From: Aliiglaciecola sp. M165
GTDB taxonomy: Bacteria; Pseudomonadota; Gammaproteobacteria; Enterobacterales; Alteromonadaceae
Reading direction: 5' to 3'
NCBI RefSeq assembly: GCF_007197995.1
Contig: NZ_VKKH01000005.1
Span: 124,001-188,000 of the forward strand
DNA length: 64,000 bases
A program made the position numbers and the translations under genes. This document shows positions 54,003 to 64,000 of this stretch, piece after piece (position 1 is the stretch's first letter; each line of letters begins with the position of its first letter). The notes beneath the pieces are model-generated. The model did not search any database. It saw nothing but the letters and a program-made list of their open reading frames with translations, and was not told where the DNA came from.

Positions 54003-55436
54003 GTGGCAATTGATGCGCTACATGACAGACTAGAGTATTTGGTTTCTTACTCCTCTCAGTTGATTCTGATAGGTTGCGAGAGTCTTGCTCAGCAGCAATC
54101 TTCTCTTCAACAGTTTTTGTCTGTTCAGCATGAAAACACTGACATTGCGTTTTTAAATGGCGAACCTGAGCATTCTGATGACCAGTATAGAAATGAGATT
54201 TATCGGCAGTTAATCAAACAAGATGACGTCAACGACTTGCCGCTTGACAAAGGATTGTTGCAAAGGTTGCCCGAGGACACAGGGCCAATACTGGTTTGTA
54301 TTTGTGCAGCAGAACACATCTCCAGCAAGCTACTCAATGAACTTTGGCAACTGGTTCGCAGCAACAAAAGTCAAAAACAGGGAAGGCATATTAATGTTCT
54401 TTTATTTGGCTCACCGGATTGGATTGCACAGGCCAAACAACAGTTGGTCATCGATACCAAACATTTGCCGGTACTGCTCAGCACCGAAACCGTCGAGCCA
54501 ATCTCGTCTACCGACAGCCTGCTTGATACGATCAGACAAAACCGTCGAATCGTGACAAGCCGTATGGAAAGTGCTGGATCGGAAGTGGAAGATGAAGCAC
54601 TTATTGCAAAACCCTTGTTCAAATACGCAATAGCAGTGCTGTTTTTGGCATTATTTGCGAGCATCATATATTGGCAATACCCAGAGGAGATACGCAATTT
54701 CCTCAACCCTCAATCTACCCAAACCAAGGTGACTCCCCCACTCCACACGGAGCCCGAAACTACTCTAGAAGATTCGGATTTAACGCAAAATAAAATTGCC
54801 GATAGTCCAATCGATGCTTCCAAAGCTGATGATATGTCCGTAGATATTGAGCAAACCGTCGCGCTAGTAAATGAGCGGGTCAATGATGAAGATACCTCAT
54901 CGATAGCTGAGGCAGCTACGCCAACAGAAAACGAATCACAAACCTTGGTAACCAATTGGCAGCAAGAAGTTAAGAAGATTCAAGCACAGGCAGAAAACAT
55001 CACTGAACAGCCTTCAGTCACTGTACCTGACACCCTTGCGTCGGAAACTGACCCGTCAAACGAGTCGCGCATATTAGCGGAAACAGAAGAAGAAAACTCA
55101 CTAACCAGCGAACAAATCTCTGCTAATAAACTGGACGCAGAGCAAGCCATAATGGCGTTGTCAGATGATAAATTTTTACTGCAAATCTCTGCCATGTCTG
55201 ACCGACTGATGATAGAAAATTTTATCGCCGAGCATGGGCTCTCTGATGACGTTTGGTTGTATACTACTCAGCGTTTCGGCGGAGATTGGCATGTTGTTGT
55301 GCACAATGTTGTGTTTGATACACTTATTCAAGCTCGGGACTTTGTTGCTCAATTACCAGCGAGTATTGACAACTCTCAACCATTCGCAAAGTCAGTTCGG
55401 CAAATTAAACAAGAACTGGCAACAGCTAATGAATAA
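54003..55436 (+). CDS. damX: DamX-like SPOR-domain cell-division protein
   Basis: 477 residues. A cytoplasmic N-terminus that looks like a degenerate AAA-type ATPase segment (LILIGCESLAQQQSSLQQFL), one membrane helix (about 202-222), a long acidic periplasmic linker rich in Ser, Thr and Glu, and a C-terminal SPOR domain (about 385-465; FLLQISAMSDRLMIENFIAEHG ... VVVHNVVFDTLIQARDFVAQLP). SPOR domains bind denuded peptidoglycan at the septum. The start is GTG at 54003. Its place between aroB and dam matches E. coli. Confidence 0.92.
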   Translation: MAIDALHDRLEYLVSYSSQLILIGCESLAQQQSSLQQFLSVQHENTDIAFLNGEPEHSDDQYRNEIYRQLIKQDDVNDLPLDKGLLQRLPEDTGPILVCICAAEHISSKLLNELWQLVRSNKSQKQGRHINVLLFGSPDWIAQAKQQLVIDTKHLPVLLSTETVEPISSTDSLLDTIRQNRRIVTSRMESAGSEVEDEALIAKPLFKYAIAVLFLALFASIIYWQYPEEIRNFLNPQSTQTKVTPPLHTEPETTLEDSDLTQNKIADSPIDASKADDMSVDIEQTVALVNERVNDEDTSSIAEAATPTENESQTLVTNWQQEVKKIQAQAENITEQPSVTVPDTLASETDPSNESRILAETEEENSLTSEQISANKLDAEQAIMALSDDKFLLQISAMSDRLMIENFIAEHGLSDDVWLYTTQRFGGDWHVVVHNVVFDTLIQARDFVAQLPASIDNSQPFAKSVRQIKQELATANE

Positions 55437-55482
55437 AAACCATCTCCTGCAAAGCGTTAACGTAGTGAGCAAAGAACAATAA

Positions 55483-56313
55483 ATGAAAAAAAATAAGCAT
55501 CGCGCGTTTCTAAAGTGGGCCGGAGGAAAATATGGACTTATTGAGCAAATATGTCAGCAGTTGCCAGATGGAAGAAAGTTAGTCGAGCCCTTCGTCGGTG
55601 CAGGATCGGTGTTCCTAAATACCCAATATGACCGTTATCTGTTAAATGATATCAATCCTGACTTAATCAACTTGTATAATCACGTCAAACAAAAAAGTGA
55701 TTTTTACATCAGCGAATCACGCAAGTTGTTTACTTCAGCAAATAACTCTCCGGAGCGTTATTACGCAATTCGAGACGAGTTTAACCAAACCTCAGATACC
55801 TTTTTACGCTCTTTGTTGTTTTTGTATTTGAATCGACATGGCTATAACGGATTGTGTCGATATAATCTTTCTGGGGGCTTTAATGTTCCCTTTGGCCAGT
55901 ACAAAGCCCCTTATTTCCCTGAGCCTGAACTTGAGTTTTTTGCTGAGAAGGCACAAAAAGCTAAGTTCACTTGTGGATCTTTTGTGGATACCTTCAGGCG
56001 TGTTCGCAAAGGAGACGTGGTGTATTGTGACCCGCCCTATGCACCGATCAGTTTGACGGCAAATTTCACCCAATATGCCAAAACGGGATTCTCATTAGAC
56101 GATCAACTACTTCTTGCCAAATTAGCCAAGCACAATGCTTTTAAAAAACAGGCTACTGTGTTGATCAGCAATCATGATACATCGTTTACCCGCGACATCT
56201 ACAGCCGCTCAAACATAACCAAATTGATGGTCAGCCGCTCTATCAGCCAAAAAGGTGATAAACGATTAAAGGTGGGTGAAGTCTTGGCCTTGTATGTGCC
56301 TTTCAGGGAATAA
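55483..56313 (+). CDS. dam: DNA adenine methyltransferase Dam
   Basis: 276 residues. It methylates N6 of adenine in GATC, guiding mismatch repair and replication timing. The D12-class layout is clear: FLKWAGGKYGL (SAM-binding), EPFVGAGSVFLN (motif I), NDINPDL, and the catalytic VVYCDPPYAPIS (DPPY). The C-terminal ISQKGDKRLKVGEVLALY is typical. It starts 46 bp after damX. Chromosomal context argues for the housekeeping Dam rather than a phage copy. Confidence 0.97.
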   Translation: MKKNKHRAFLKWAGGKYGLIEQICQQLPDGRKLVEPFVGAGSVFLNTQYDRYLLNDINPDLINLYNHVKQKSDFYISESRKLFTSANNSPERYYAIRDEFNQTSDTFLRSLLFLYLNRHGYNGLCRYNLSGGFNVPFGQYKAPYFPEPELEFFAEKAQKAKFTCGSFVDTFRRVRKGDVVYCDPPYAPISLTANFTQYAKTGFSLDDQLLLAKLAKHNAFKKQATVLISNHDTSFTRDIYSRSNITKLMVSRSISQKGDKRLKVGEVLALYVPFRE

Positions 56314-56335
56314 AGCTACGTAAACGCAAAAAGTA

Positions 56336-56536
56336 TCAAGCCAGTATAAATTTAACCAGCAGTAATAAACCCACAACAAGCCCGATTACAAAGACTATTC
56401 CAACCAGTAAAAACGGGATAAATGACTTTTGCTTAAAATCATGTTCATAGTTTTTATGGGTTTGTACACCAAACATGCTTGCAGCGACGCTTTTAAAAAC
56501 ATTCCACAGACTGTTATTGGTGTCAGGCTGCTGCAA
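56336..56536 (-). CDS. DUF2970 small membrane protein
   Basis: 66 residues. SLWNVFKSVAASMFGVQ followed by one strongly hydrophobic helix (about 40-64) matches the DUF2970 pattern (a short amphipathic helix plus a C-terminal membrane segment). The function is unknown. It starts one base after the stop of the preceding small gene and converges with dam (22-bp gap). Confidence 0.8.
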   Translation of the reverse strand: MQQPDTNNSLWNVFKSVAASMFGVQTHKNYEHDFKQKSFIPFLLVGIVFVIGLVVGLLLLVKFILA

Positions 56537-56845
56537 CTATTGATTGCCTCGATGGCGCTCTGTTGAATCTTCACCAACTCTAGATAACAGCTCGAGCAAA
56601 TCCAAGTAATGGAATTGGTAACTCGGAGAGCGACCGGAGAACCAACTTGTCCAACTTACATCATTTTTTTGCTCAGAAGCACAACGATTTAGTGGATGGC
56701 TCATTGGGAGGTTAGTATTGAAATCTACTTCGTCGAAATTTGCACATACGCTGTCACCTTTCACAAATGACATTTGCGCAGCCATCAGCACAACAAAAGA
56801 AATTGCACCAACTGTGGATAGGCGAGCTTTTGACTTCCTGTTCAT
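56537..56845 (-). CDS. Small exported hypothetical protein
   Basis: About 102 residues from the ATG at 56845, which has a GGGG-type ribosome site; an upstream in-frame start adds 22 unlikely residues. The hydrophobic segment STVGAISFVVLMAAQMSFVKG looks like a signal peptide or anchor, and two Cys lie in the mature part (SVCANFDEV, LNRCASEQ). The C-terminal half is polar with repeated Tyr, Ser and Leu. I do not recognise the family. It directly abuts the DUF2970 gene, suggesting joint expression. Confidence 0.6.
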   Translation of the reverse strand: MNRKSKARLSTVGAISFVVLMAAQMSFVKGDSVCANFDEVDFNTNLPMSHPLNRCASEQKNDVSWTSWFSGRSPSYQFHYLDLLELLSRVGEDSTERHRGNQ

Positions 56846-56964
56846 AAGTACCCCATGTGTTAAGTAGAATAACCTTATTATACGTGCGTTTATTGAATGA
56901 ACAACGTCCATTAACCGAAATACTCTGCAATTTATCGCACTTAAACCTGGATTTTACGGCTAAA

Positions 56965-56995
56965 AAACAAAAAAGCCAACTGAACAGTTGGCTTT
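56965..56995 (-). terminator. Intrinsic terminator of the TorF-like gene
   Basis: Perfect 11-bp arms (AAAGCCAACTG / CAGTTGGCTTT) with a 2-nt loop; on the minus strand they are followed by TTTGTTTTTTAG. It starts 27 bp after the stop. Confidence 0.85.
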
Positions 56996-57021
56996 CTGAG
57001 TAAATTTTTTGGCAAAACTAA

Positions 57022-57702
57022 TTAAAACGTTGTGCCCCAGCTAACAACAAATTTAGTGTCGTCGCCTTTGCCAGAACCAGCAGCTTCTTCATCGGCTTTG
57101 GAGATACTGAACGTAAAATCGCCTTTCGCTAAATCCAATTGGAAATGCCCGTAATCAGAATCACTTCCTGCATCAAAGTCATAATATCCATAGGTAAGAC
57201 CTAGCGAGAACTCTTCAGGCAAGTCAAAACCATAGCTAATGTTGTAATACAAATCACCAGTATCAAATAATGAACCTTCGTCAACTTGGCTATTTACTGT
57301 GTAAGCAACGCCAAAACCAAAGGCGTCGTATGAGCCGTTGAAATAAATTTCACCAAAGTTAGAATCGTCAAATCCGTCAGCTGGGTAAGCGTAGTAGATG
57401 TAACCCACATCGTAACCAAAATCACCCGACTCACCGGCATAACCTAGGTAATAATCGTTTTCAGTTCCGCTACCATCGCCAAAATCAATAGATCCGATCC
57501 AAGTACCGGCGTAAAAACCGCTTTCATGTGAGTAATCGATACCGCCAGATACTGATACGCCGTCATCGCTTTGACTGACACCACGCCAGACGTAGTTGCT
57601 GGTTACACCGACATTTGCCTCAACTGAAGCTAGAGCAACAGAGCTATAGCTTGATGCTGACATGACAGCAACTGCTAGGGCGGCCAATTTCAATGATTTC
57701 AT
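57022..57702 (-). CDS. TorF-family putative porin
   Basis: 226 residues. The ATG at 57702 has a GGAG site and starts a signal peptide ending near VALA; longer forms upstream are rejected. The mature chain is a beta-barrel with aromatic girdles: NVGVTSNYVWRGVSQSD, GGIDYSHESGFYAGTWIGS, and alternating YYxF patterns to the terminal FVVSWGTTF, ending in Phe. This matches the conserved proteobacterial TorF/Gcw_chp family. The function is presumed passive diffusion; the substrate is unknown. It is divergent from rpe across about 315 bp, most of which looks like leader and promoter DNA. Confidence 0.88.
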   Translation of the reverse strand: MKSLKLAALAVAVMSASSYSSVALASVEANVGVTSNYVWRGVSQSDDGVSVSGGIDYSHESGFYAGTWIGSIDFGDGSGTENDYYLGYAGESGDFGYDVGYIYYAYPADGFDDSNFGEIYFNGSYDAFGFGVAYTVNSQVDEGSLFDTGDLYYNISYGFDLPEEFSLGLTYGYYDFDAGSDSDYGHFQLDLAKGDFTFSISKADEEAAGSGKGDDTKFVVSWGTTF

Positions 57703-58018
57703 ATGTGTTCTCCGAAATTTTTTGTGTGTTATCAATATTTTGGTAATTATTATTATTTTAAGTTTTTGTCGCTGCCAGAAGTAAGGCAATTCTAATGCCG
57801 CTAATTCAAATTCGCGAAAACTCACTATATCCTTCTGTTTTTTATGCATTTTTTAAATTTTTTTAAAACATTTAATGTATCGTAGCGCGACCCAACCCCT
57901 GTAAAAACGCACCACAATGAAACCTTAGCACCGTTTTGGTGCGATGTCCTGTTAAACTGAGTGCTTTAGTCGACGCCCTTTTTTCGTTAAAGTACGCGCA
58001 AAACAATTGGAGCCCGTT
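57703..58018. other. Divergent promoter region between TorF-like gene and rpe
   Basis: About 316 bp, AT-rich on the TorF side (runs of A and T, 57720-57870). An open minus-strand frame extending the porin upstream to 57849 lacks signal-peptide character and a ribosome site, so I treat it as non-coding. I see no repeat or RNA gene. Confidence 0.55.
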
Positions 58019-58696
58019 ATGCAGCCTTTTCAAATAGCACCTTCTATTCTCTCAGCAAACTTTGCCAAACTGGGCCAAGAGGTAGAAGATGTGATCGCCG
58101 CAGGTGCCGATTTGATCCATTTTGATGTGATGGACAACCACTATGTTCCAAACCTGACGATCGGCCCTTTGATATGCGAATCGTTAGTCAAGCATGGGGT
58201 CAGCAAACCTATCGACGTGCATCTTATGGTTGAACCAGTTGATCAAATGATTGTTGATTTTGCTAAAGCCGGCGCAAATAGGATTAGCTTTCACCCGGAA
58301 GCAACAAGGCATCTTGACCGCAGTATTCAACTGGTGCGAGATAATGACTGTAAGGTGGGCCTGGTACTAAACCCTGCCACCCCAATGGCATATTTGGACT
58401 ATGTTTTGGAGCAGCTAGATTTTGTACTGGTCATGTCCGTTAACCCTGGATTTGGTGGCCAGTCCTTCCTGCCCTCCTCATTGGATAAAATTCGCCAATT
58501 GAAACAACGTATCCTCCAAACAGGAAAATCTATCAGTATTGAAATTGACGGCGGCGTAAAAGTCGATAATATCCGCAGCATAGCGCAAGCGGGAGCAGAT
58601 ACTTTTGTTGCTGGCTCGGCAATTTTCAATCAACCAGACTATAAACAAGTCATCGATCAGATGCGCGCAGAGTTGCGCGATATCAATCAGGCTTAA
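58019..58696 (+). CDS. rpe: Ribulose-phosphate 3-epimerase
   Basis: 225 residues. It interconverts ribulose-5-phosphate and xylulose-5-phosphate. The TIM-barrel starts [34 protein letters not shown] carries a metal ligand and catalytic Asp, DVHLMVE and [12 protein letters not shown] follow, and EIDGGV holds the second Asp. The ATG at 58019 has a GGAG site 7 nt upstream; an earlier TTG overlaps that site and is rejected. It follows dam at a distance, as in E. coli dam-rpe-gph-trpS, but gph is missing here. Confidence 0.97.
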   Translation: MQPFQIAPSILSANFAKLGQEVEDVIAAGADLIHFDVMDNHYVPNLTIGPLICESLVKHGVSKPIDVHLMVEPVDQMIVDFAKAGANRISFHPEATRHLDRSIQLVRDNDCKVGLVLNPATPMAYLDYVLEQLDFVLVMSVNPGFGGQSFLPSSLDKIRQLKQRILQTGKSISIEIDGGVKVDNIRSIAQAGADTFVAGSAIFNQPDYKQVIDQMRAELRDINQA

Positions 58697-58731
58697 TTTC
58701 ATTTACACAATTAAAGAAGATCTAAAGCATT

Positions 58732-59736
58732 ATGAGTAAACCCATCGTATTAAGTGGCTGCCAGCCTTCAGGACAACTAACCATAGGTAACTATATGGGT
58801 GCGTTGCGCCAGTGGGTCGATATGCAAAATGATCACGACTGTTTGTATATGTTAGTGGATTTGCATGCCATTACGGTCAGACAAGATCCAAAAGATCTCT
58901 TCGAAGCATGTTTAGATGGCCTAGCACTTTATATTGCCTGCGGGATAGATCCCAAGCAAAGTACTATTTTTGTGCAATCTCAAGTGCCAGAGCATGCTCA
59001 GCTATCTTGGGTATTGAATTGCTACACGCAAATGGGTGAATTGAATCGAATGACCCAGTTCAAAGACAAGTCATCGAAGAATCAGAATAACATCAACGTA
59101 GGTTTATACAGCTATCCTGTTCTTCAGGCTGCCGATATTCTGCTGTATCAGGCGAATCGTGTTCCTGTAGGCGAAGATCAAAAACAACACCTTGAACTTA
59201 CCCGTGATATCGCTACACGATTTAATAACCTGTATGGCGACATTTTAACTATCCCTGATCCCTTTATTCCTGAGTTCGGCGCTCGGATCATGAGTTTGCA
59301 AGACCCTGACAAAAAGATGTCCAAATCCGATGACAACCCAAACAATTATGTCGGTTTGTTAGAAGATACTAAAAAGCTCACTAAGAAAATTAAACGTGCG
59401 GTCACCGACTCTGATGAGCAGGCCAGAATATTCTTTGATACAACAGAGAAACCTGGCGTATCAAACTTACTTACCCTGCTCTCTTGCGCCACCGGAAAAA
59501 GTGTTGAATCCCTTGTTCCTGATTACGAGGACAAAATGTACGGCCATCTTAAATCAGATGTAGCCGATGCAGTTGTCACTCTACTTGAACCAATTCAGCA
59601 AAAGTTTCACGAGTTGAGAACTGATCGCGCTCATTTGAATGCCATCATGCGAGAAGGCGCTGAAAAAGCCAGTGCACGAGCGGAAGTCACACTGAAACGT
59701 GTTTATGAAGCTGTTGGGTTTATTCCCAAGCCTTAA
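58732..59736 (+). CDS. trpS: Tryptophanyl-tRNA synthetase
   Basis: 334 residues. A class I synthetase charging tRNA-Trp. The HIGH-like motif is [12 protein letters not shown] near residue 14, and the KMSKS loop is [10 protein letters not shown] near residue 196. [13 protein letters not shown] and MTQFKDKS are conserved. It starts 35 bp after rpe and probably shares its transcript. Confidence 0.98.
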   Translation: MSKPIVLSGCQPSGQLTIGNYMGALRQWVDMQNDHDCLYMLVDLHAITVRQDPKDLFEACLDGLALYIACGIDPKQSTIFVQSQVPEHAQLSWVLNCYTQMGELNRMTQFKDKSSKNQNNINVGLYSYPVLQAADILLYQANRVPVGEDQKQHLELTRDIATRFNNLYGDILTIPDPFIPEFGARIMSLQDPDKKMSKSDDNPNNYVGLLEDTKKLTKKIKRAVTDSDEQARIFFDTTEKPGVSNLLTLLSCATGKSVESLVPDYEDKMYGHLKSDVADAVVTLLEPIQQKFHELRTDRAHLNAIMREGAEKASARAEVTLKRVYEAVGFIPKP

Positions 59737-59795
59737 TGGTACACCACTCCCCCAAAAGGTTAATTGACATAATTCGCGTTGCAGATTGCACCTAG

Positions 59796-60410
59796 ATGTT
59801 GCTACTCATTGATAACTACGACTCATTCACCCACAACCTGGCTCGATATTTTCGCGAGCTGGGCGTTGAGGTGAGCGTAATCCGCAATGATAAAATAAAC
59901 TGTGACGATATCGAAAAATTGAAGCCACGTTATTTGGTGATTTCTCCCGGGCCATGCACGCCAAACGAGGCGGGTATGACCTTACCTATCATTCAACGAT
60001 TTGCTGGAAGAATCCCTCTTTTGGGGGTCTGTCTTGGGCACCAAGCGATAGCTCAGTCGTTCGGCACAAAGATTATCGTGGCACAACATATCATGCATGG
60101 AAAAACATCTTGGCTAAAACATTCTCACTCTGAATTATTTGCAAATGTTCCTCATCCATTTGAAGCGACTCGATATCATTCACTTTTAATAGAGCCCGAC
60201 ACTCTACATGCAGAATTTGACGTGACCGCATGGTGTGATGAGTTCTCAGTCAAAGAAATAATGGCTATTGAGCATCAAACATTACCTATAATGGGTGTAC
60301 AATTTCATCCAGAATCTTTGTTGACAGTATCGGGGCACCAAATCCTTAATAACTATCTGACAATTGCCGATAATTGGCACAATGGATGCGTAAATCGCTT
60401 ATCAACTTAG
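59796..60410 (+). CDS. pabA: Aminodeoxychorismate/anthranilate synthase glutamine amidotransferase subunit
   Basis: 204 residues. Class I glutamine amidotransferase: LLIDNYDSFTHNLARY, oxyanion SPGPCTP, nucleophile Cys in LLGVCLGHQAIAQ, and the His-Glu pair in GVQFHPESLLT. It supplies ammonia to chorismate for p-aminobenzoate (folate). PabA and TrpG cannot be told apart by sequence alone; the absence of trp genes nearby and the closeness to argD, as in E. coli, favour PabA. Confidence 0.9.
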   Translation: MLLLIDNYDSFTHNLARYFRELGVEVSVIRNDKINCDDIEKLKPRYLVISPGPCTPNEAGMTLPIIQRFAGRIPLLGVCLGHQAIAQSFGTKIIVAQHIMHGKTSWLKHSHSELFANVPHPFEATRYHSLLIEPDTLHAEFDVTAWCDEFSVKEIMAIEHQTLPIMGVQFHPESLLTVSGHQILNNYLTIADNWHNGCVNRLST

Positions 60411-60494
60411 TTAATGTCAGTTTCCTTTTATAGGGCATACTGATAACGTTGTAAAAAATAAATAAAAATTCACTAAACGAAATATAAACTACCC

Positions 60495-61664
60495 ATGAAA
60501 CACACAACTGAGCTAGCAAAACTAAAAAGTGACATCCACCAACGATTTGATCGCTTGACGTTAAGTTTACAAAGTGCACAGCGAGCCATGGGTATAGAAA
60601 GCGAAAAAATCGCCTTTGAATTGACTGAACAAAGCGATGCAAGGCGAACATTATTAAGAGTTGAAAAACAAGCTATTCGCGACAAAGAGTTGAACAAGCG
60701 TTCACATGCAAGCTTTGTAAATAGTATTCGAGACATGGTGCATAAAGAAATTCGTGCGCGACTCATTGAGCTAGTTAAGGATCCAGACAACCTGTTCCAT
60801 GATGTGTTGGCGTTTGATCACAGGTTGCCAGAAGTCCTCGATTTGCTATCCACAAAAGCCTGTTCCATCTCCAAATTAGAACCAAGCGCCGCTAACATGC
60901 CGTGGTTATACGACGAATTGATAAAACTCATTAATACGCCTAAATATCGAAAAGTTGATGCCAAAGGCAAAGTGGTGGTGGTCGAAAGTTTCAAAGTTGC
61001 ATTGAGCTTCTTAGGCATCGAAAACTTAAGAATGCTTATACCATCTGTTGCCTTCAGACGCTGTTTGCCACAGATCACCGACCCTTATCCAGAAATAAAA
61101 ACGCGCTTAATGGAAGCATCGATTGGCACTGCCATGTCTTGTAAAAAAATTGCCCAAGTAAGTGACCTGGACGAATACCATGGTTTTATACTCGGCTTGC
61201 TCCATGATCTTGGCAAGATCGCGGTGATAAGGCTTTACTTTAAGCTGTTTGATGCTGTGCACAAAGAAGCGACGATAGAGGCAGAAAGCGAACGTAAGCG
61301 AGATGAACATCTGGCCCTGGGTGAAATTACTCCCTCGGACGAATTCTTAAGACAGCTCATCGAGGAGTTTTCGTACCCATTGAGTGCACGGTTTTTCGAA
61401 ATCATGCAATTCAAGCGCTTATTTGTTTCTGAAGCTTTGAATGAATTTGCCCAAAATAAGGCTGTATCCCATATGTCTCCTTATGGAAAACTATTGGCAC
61501 AAGGTGTGGCATATAATCGATATCGCACTCTCAAGCTAAACAAAATGATAAATATGGATGAGGCAAAAGATTTTTTACGCCAGTTTTATTTTCCTAAAGG
61601 TGCCCTTTCAGTACTGAAAACCACCGATCTTCGTGAATTAGACGTCGAAATGGATGAAAACTAA
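60495..61664 (+). CDS. HDOD-domain signalling protein
   Basis: 389 residues. An N-terminal helical region (about 1-100), then an HDOD domain (about 105-330) with SISKLEPSAANMPWLYDELIKLINTPKYR, SFKVALSFLGIENLRML and GLLHDLGKIAVIRLYF. HDOD resembles HD phosphohydrolases but usually lacks a full metal site; here an HD pair is present in the LLHDLGK block. Roles in motility and nucleotide signalling are known for the family. It lies between pabA and argD, where E. coli has fic. Confidence 0.85.
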   Translation: MKHTTELAKLKSDIHQRFDRLTLSLQSAQRAMGIESEKIAFELTEQSDARRTLLRVEKQAIRDKELNKRSHASFVNSIRDMVHKEIRARLIELVKDPDNLFHDVLAFDHRLPEVLDLLSTKACSISKLEPSAANMPWLYDELIKLINTPKYRKVDAKGKVVVVESFKVALSFLGIENLRMLIPSVAFRRCLPQITDPYPEIKTRLMEASIGTAMSCKKIAQVSDLDEYHGFILGLLHDLGKIAVIRLYFKLFDAVHKEATIEAESERKRDEHLALGEITPSDEFLRQLIEEFSYPLSARFFEIMQFKRLFVSEALNEFAQNKAVSHMSPYGKLLAQGVAYNRYRTLKLNKMINMDEAKDFLRQFYFPKGALSVLKTTDLRELDVEMDEN

Positions 61665-63460
<1,796 letters not shown>

Positions 63461-63492
63461 GTCGCAGACCATAGTCTCAGGAGCGCCCGACA

Positions 63493-64000
63493 ATGAAAGT
63501 GATCCGCCCGATAGCTGAAAAAGATTATGATTCATTGCATGATATCGCAATCGAATCAGGCATTGGTTTTACCTCATTGCCAGTAAATGAGTCTTTACTA
63601 AAAAGCAAAATAACCCGCTCTGAAGCTGCGTTTACTGAAAATGTTGATAAACCGGGAAACCAAAGTTATTTGTTTGTCATGGAAGACACTGAAACCGGCG
63701 AAGTAGTTGGCACAAGTGGCATCGAAGCAACCGTTGGATTAGACGATGCATTTTATCACTACCATTGCGGAAAAGTGGTTCATGCTTCTCGTGAGCTAAA
63801 TGTGCACAATACCGTCGACATTTTAACCTTGTGCAACGACTACACTGGCGTGTCAGAAATTTGCACTTTATTTCTCAAAGAGAATGCACGACAAGGCAGC
63901 AATGGCCGTCTTTTGTCTAAATTTCGCTTTCTATTCATGGCTGAGCATCAACAGCGATTTGCGCAAACGGTCATTGCAGAAATGCGCGGTGTTAGCGACG
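63493..64000 (+). CDS. astA: Arginine N-succinyltransferase (3' end outside window)
   Basis: 169 codons are visible before the window ends. MKVIRPIAEKDYDSLHDIA, GFTSLPVNE, VGTSGIEATVGLDDAFYHYH, VHASRELNVHN and FLKENARQGSNGRLLSKFRF match AstA. It transfers succinyl from succinyl-CoA to arginine, the first step of the ammonia-producing arginine succinyltransferase pathway. It starts 32 bp after argD/astC, implying an ast operon that continues past the edge (astD expected). Confidence 0.95.
   Translation, partial: MKVIRPIAEKDYDSLHDIAIESGIGFTSLPVNESLLKSKITRSEAAFTENVDKPGNQSYLFVMEDTETGEVVGTSGIEATVGLDDAFYHYHCGKVVHASRELNVHNTVDILTLCNDYTGVSEICTLFLKENARQGSNGRLLSKFRFLFMAEHQQRFAQTVIAEMRGVSD

Noticed and set aside
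55483-56313. Dam as part of a restriction-modification or phage system
   Set aside because: It lies in the conserved aroK-aroB-damX-dam order with no restriction gene nearby.
57703-57849. 49-residue extension of the TorF-like porin
   Set aside because: It would bury the signal peptide; the ATG at 57702 has a GGAG site.

Overview
This window is chromosomal DNA from a marine-type gammaproteobacterium, most likely of the order Alteromonadales (Alteromonas, Glaciecola or Paraglaciecola relatives). The evidence is moderate GC content, protein sequences close to enteric and Vibrio homologues, gene orders shared with E. coli (pncC-recA; gpmM-envC-yibQ divergent from yibN-grxC-secB-gpsA; mrcA divergent from pilMNOPQ-aroK-aroB-damX-dam-rpe-trpS), two PEP-CTERM proteins, a large TonB-dependent receptor and several diguanylate cyclases. 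The genus is inferred. I see no rRNA, tRNA, CRISPR array, prophage or intact insertion sequence.

Layout. 1-3.5 kb: 3' part of a PAS protein with a very long repeated coiled coil and a degenerate HPt-like C-terminus. 3.5-9.8 kb: lipoprotein esterase, DUF1028 protein, a small unknown protein, an unknown two-TM protein and two tandem membrane diguanylate cyclases. 10.3-14 kb: recA with a LexA-controlled promoter, preceded by pncC, an AhpD-like gene and a PAS-GAF-GGDEF gene. 14-17 kb: TonB receptor. 17-25.6 kb: gpmM-envC-yibQ-yedI block, yibN-grxC-secB-gpsA block, trmL and rlmE. 25.7-32 kb: a SpoU methyltransferase, cpxRA with a lysophospholipase-like gene, divergent cpxP, and a PEP-CTERM gene. 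32-41.6 kb: arginine biosynthesis divergon, argE-kelch-mgsA on one side and argCBFGH-argA on the other. 41.8-47.2 kb: second PEP-CTERM gene, malic enzyme maeA and mrcA (PBP1A). 47.3-59.7 kb: type IV pilus pilMNOPQ, a 264-bp inverted-repeat element, aroK-aroB-damX-dam, a minus-strand block (DUF2970, small unknown, TorF-like porin), then rpe and trpS. 59.8-64 kb: pabA, HDOD protein, argD/astC and the 5' part of astA.

How the genes work together. Arginine metabolism dominates: the linear N-acetyl route from glutamate (argA, argB, argC, argD/astC, argE, argF, argG, argH) is complete in the window, and the start of the arginine succinyltransferase catabolic pathway (astC/argD-astA) sits at the right edge. 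Envelope genes (PBP1A, EnvC, YibQ, DamX, CpxRAP, type IV pilus secretin assembly) form a second theme, and c-di-GMP signalling (three GGDEF proteins) a third.

Most notable observations. (1) Between argE and argC lie an 18-codon leader ORF with three arginine codons near its end and, just downstream, a strong intrinsic terminator 33 nt before argC. This is a candidate attenuator for the arginine operon. (2) A 264-bp highly structured element with 32-bp terminal inverted repeats lies between pilQ and aroK. (3) The leftmost protein has a hierarchical coiled-coil repeat whose two-unit period is itself duplicated. (4) The two-membrane-segment protein at 5921-6745 belongs to no family I recognise.
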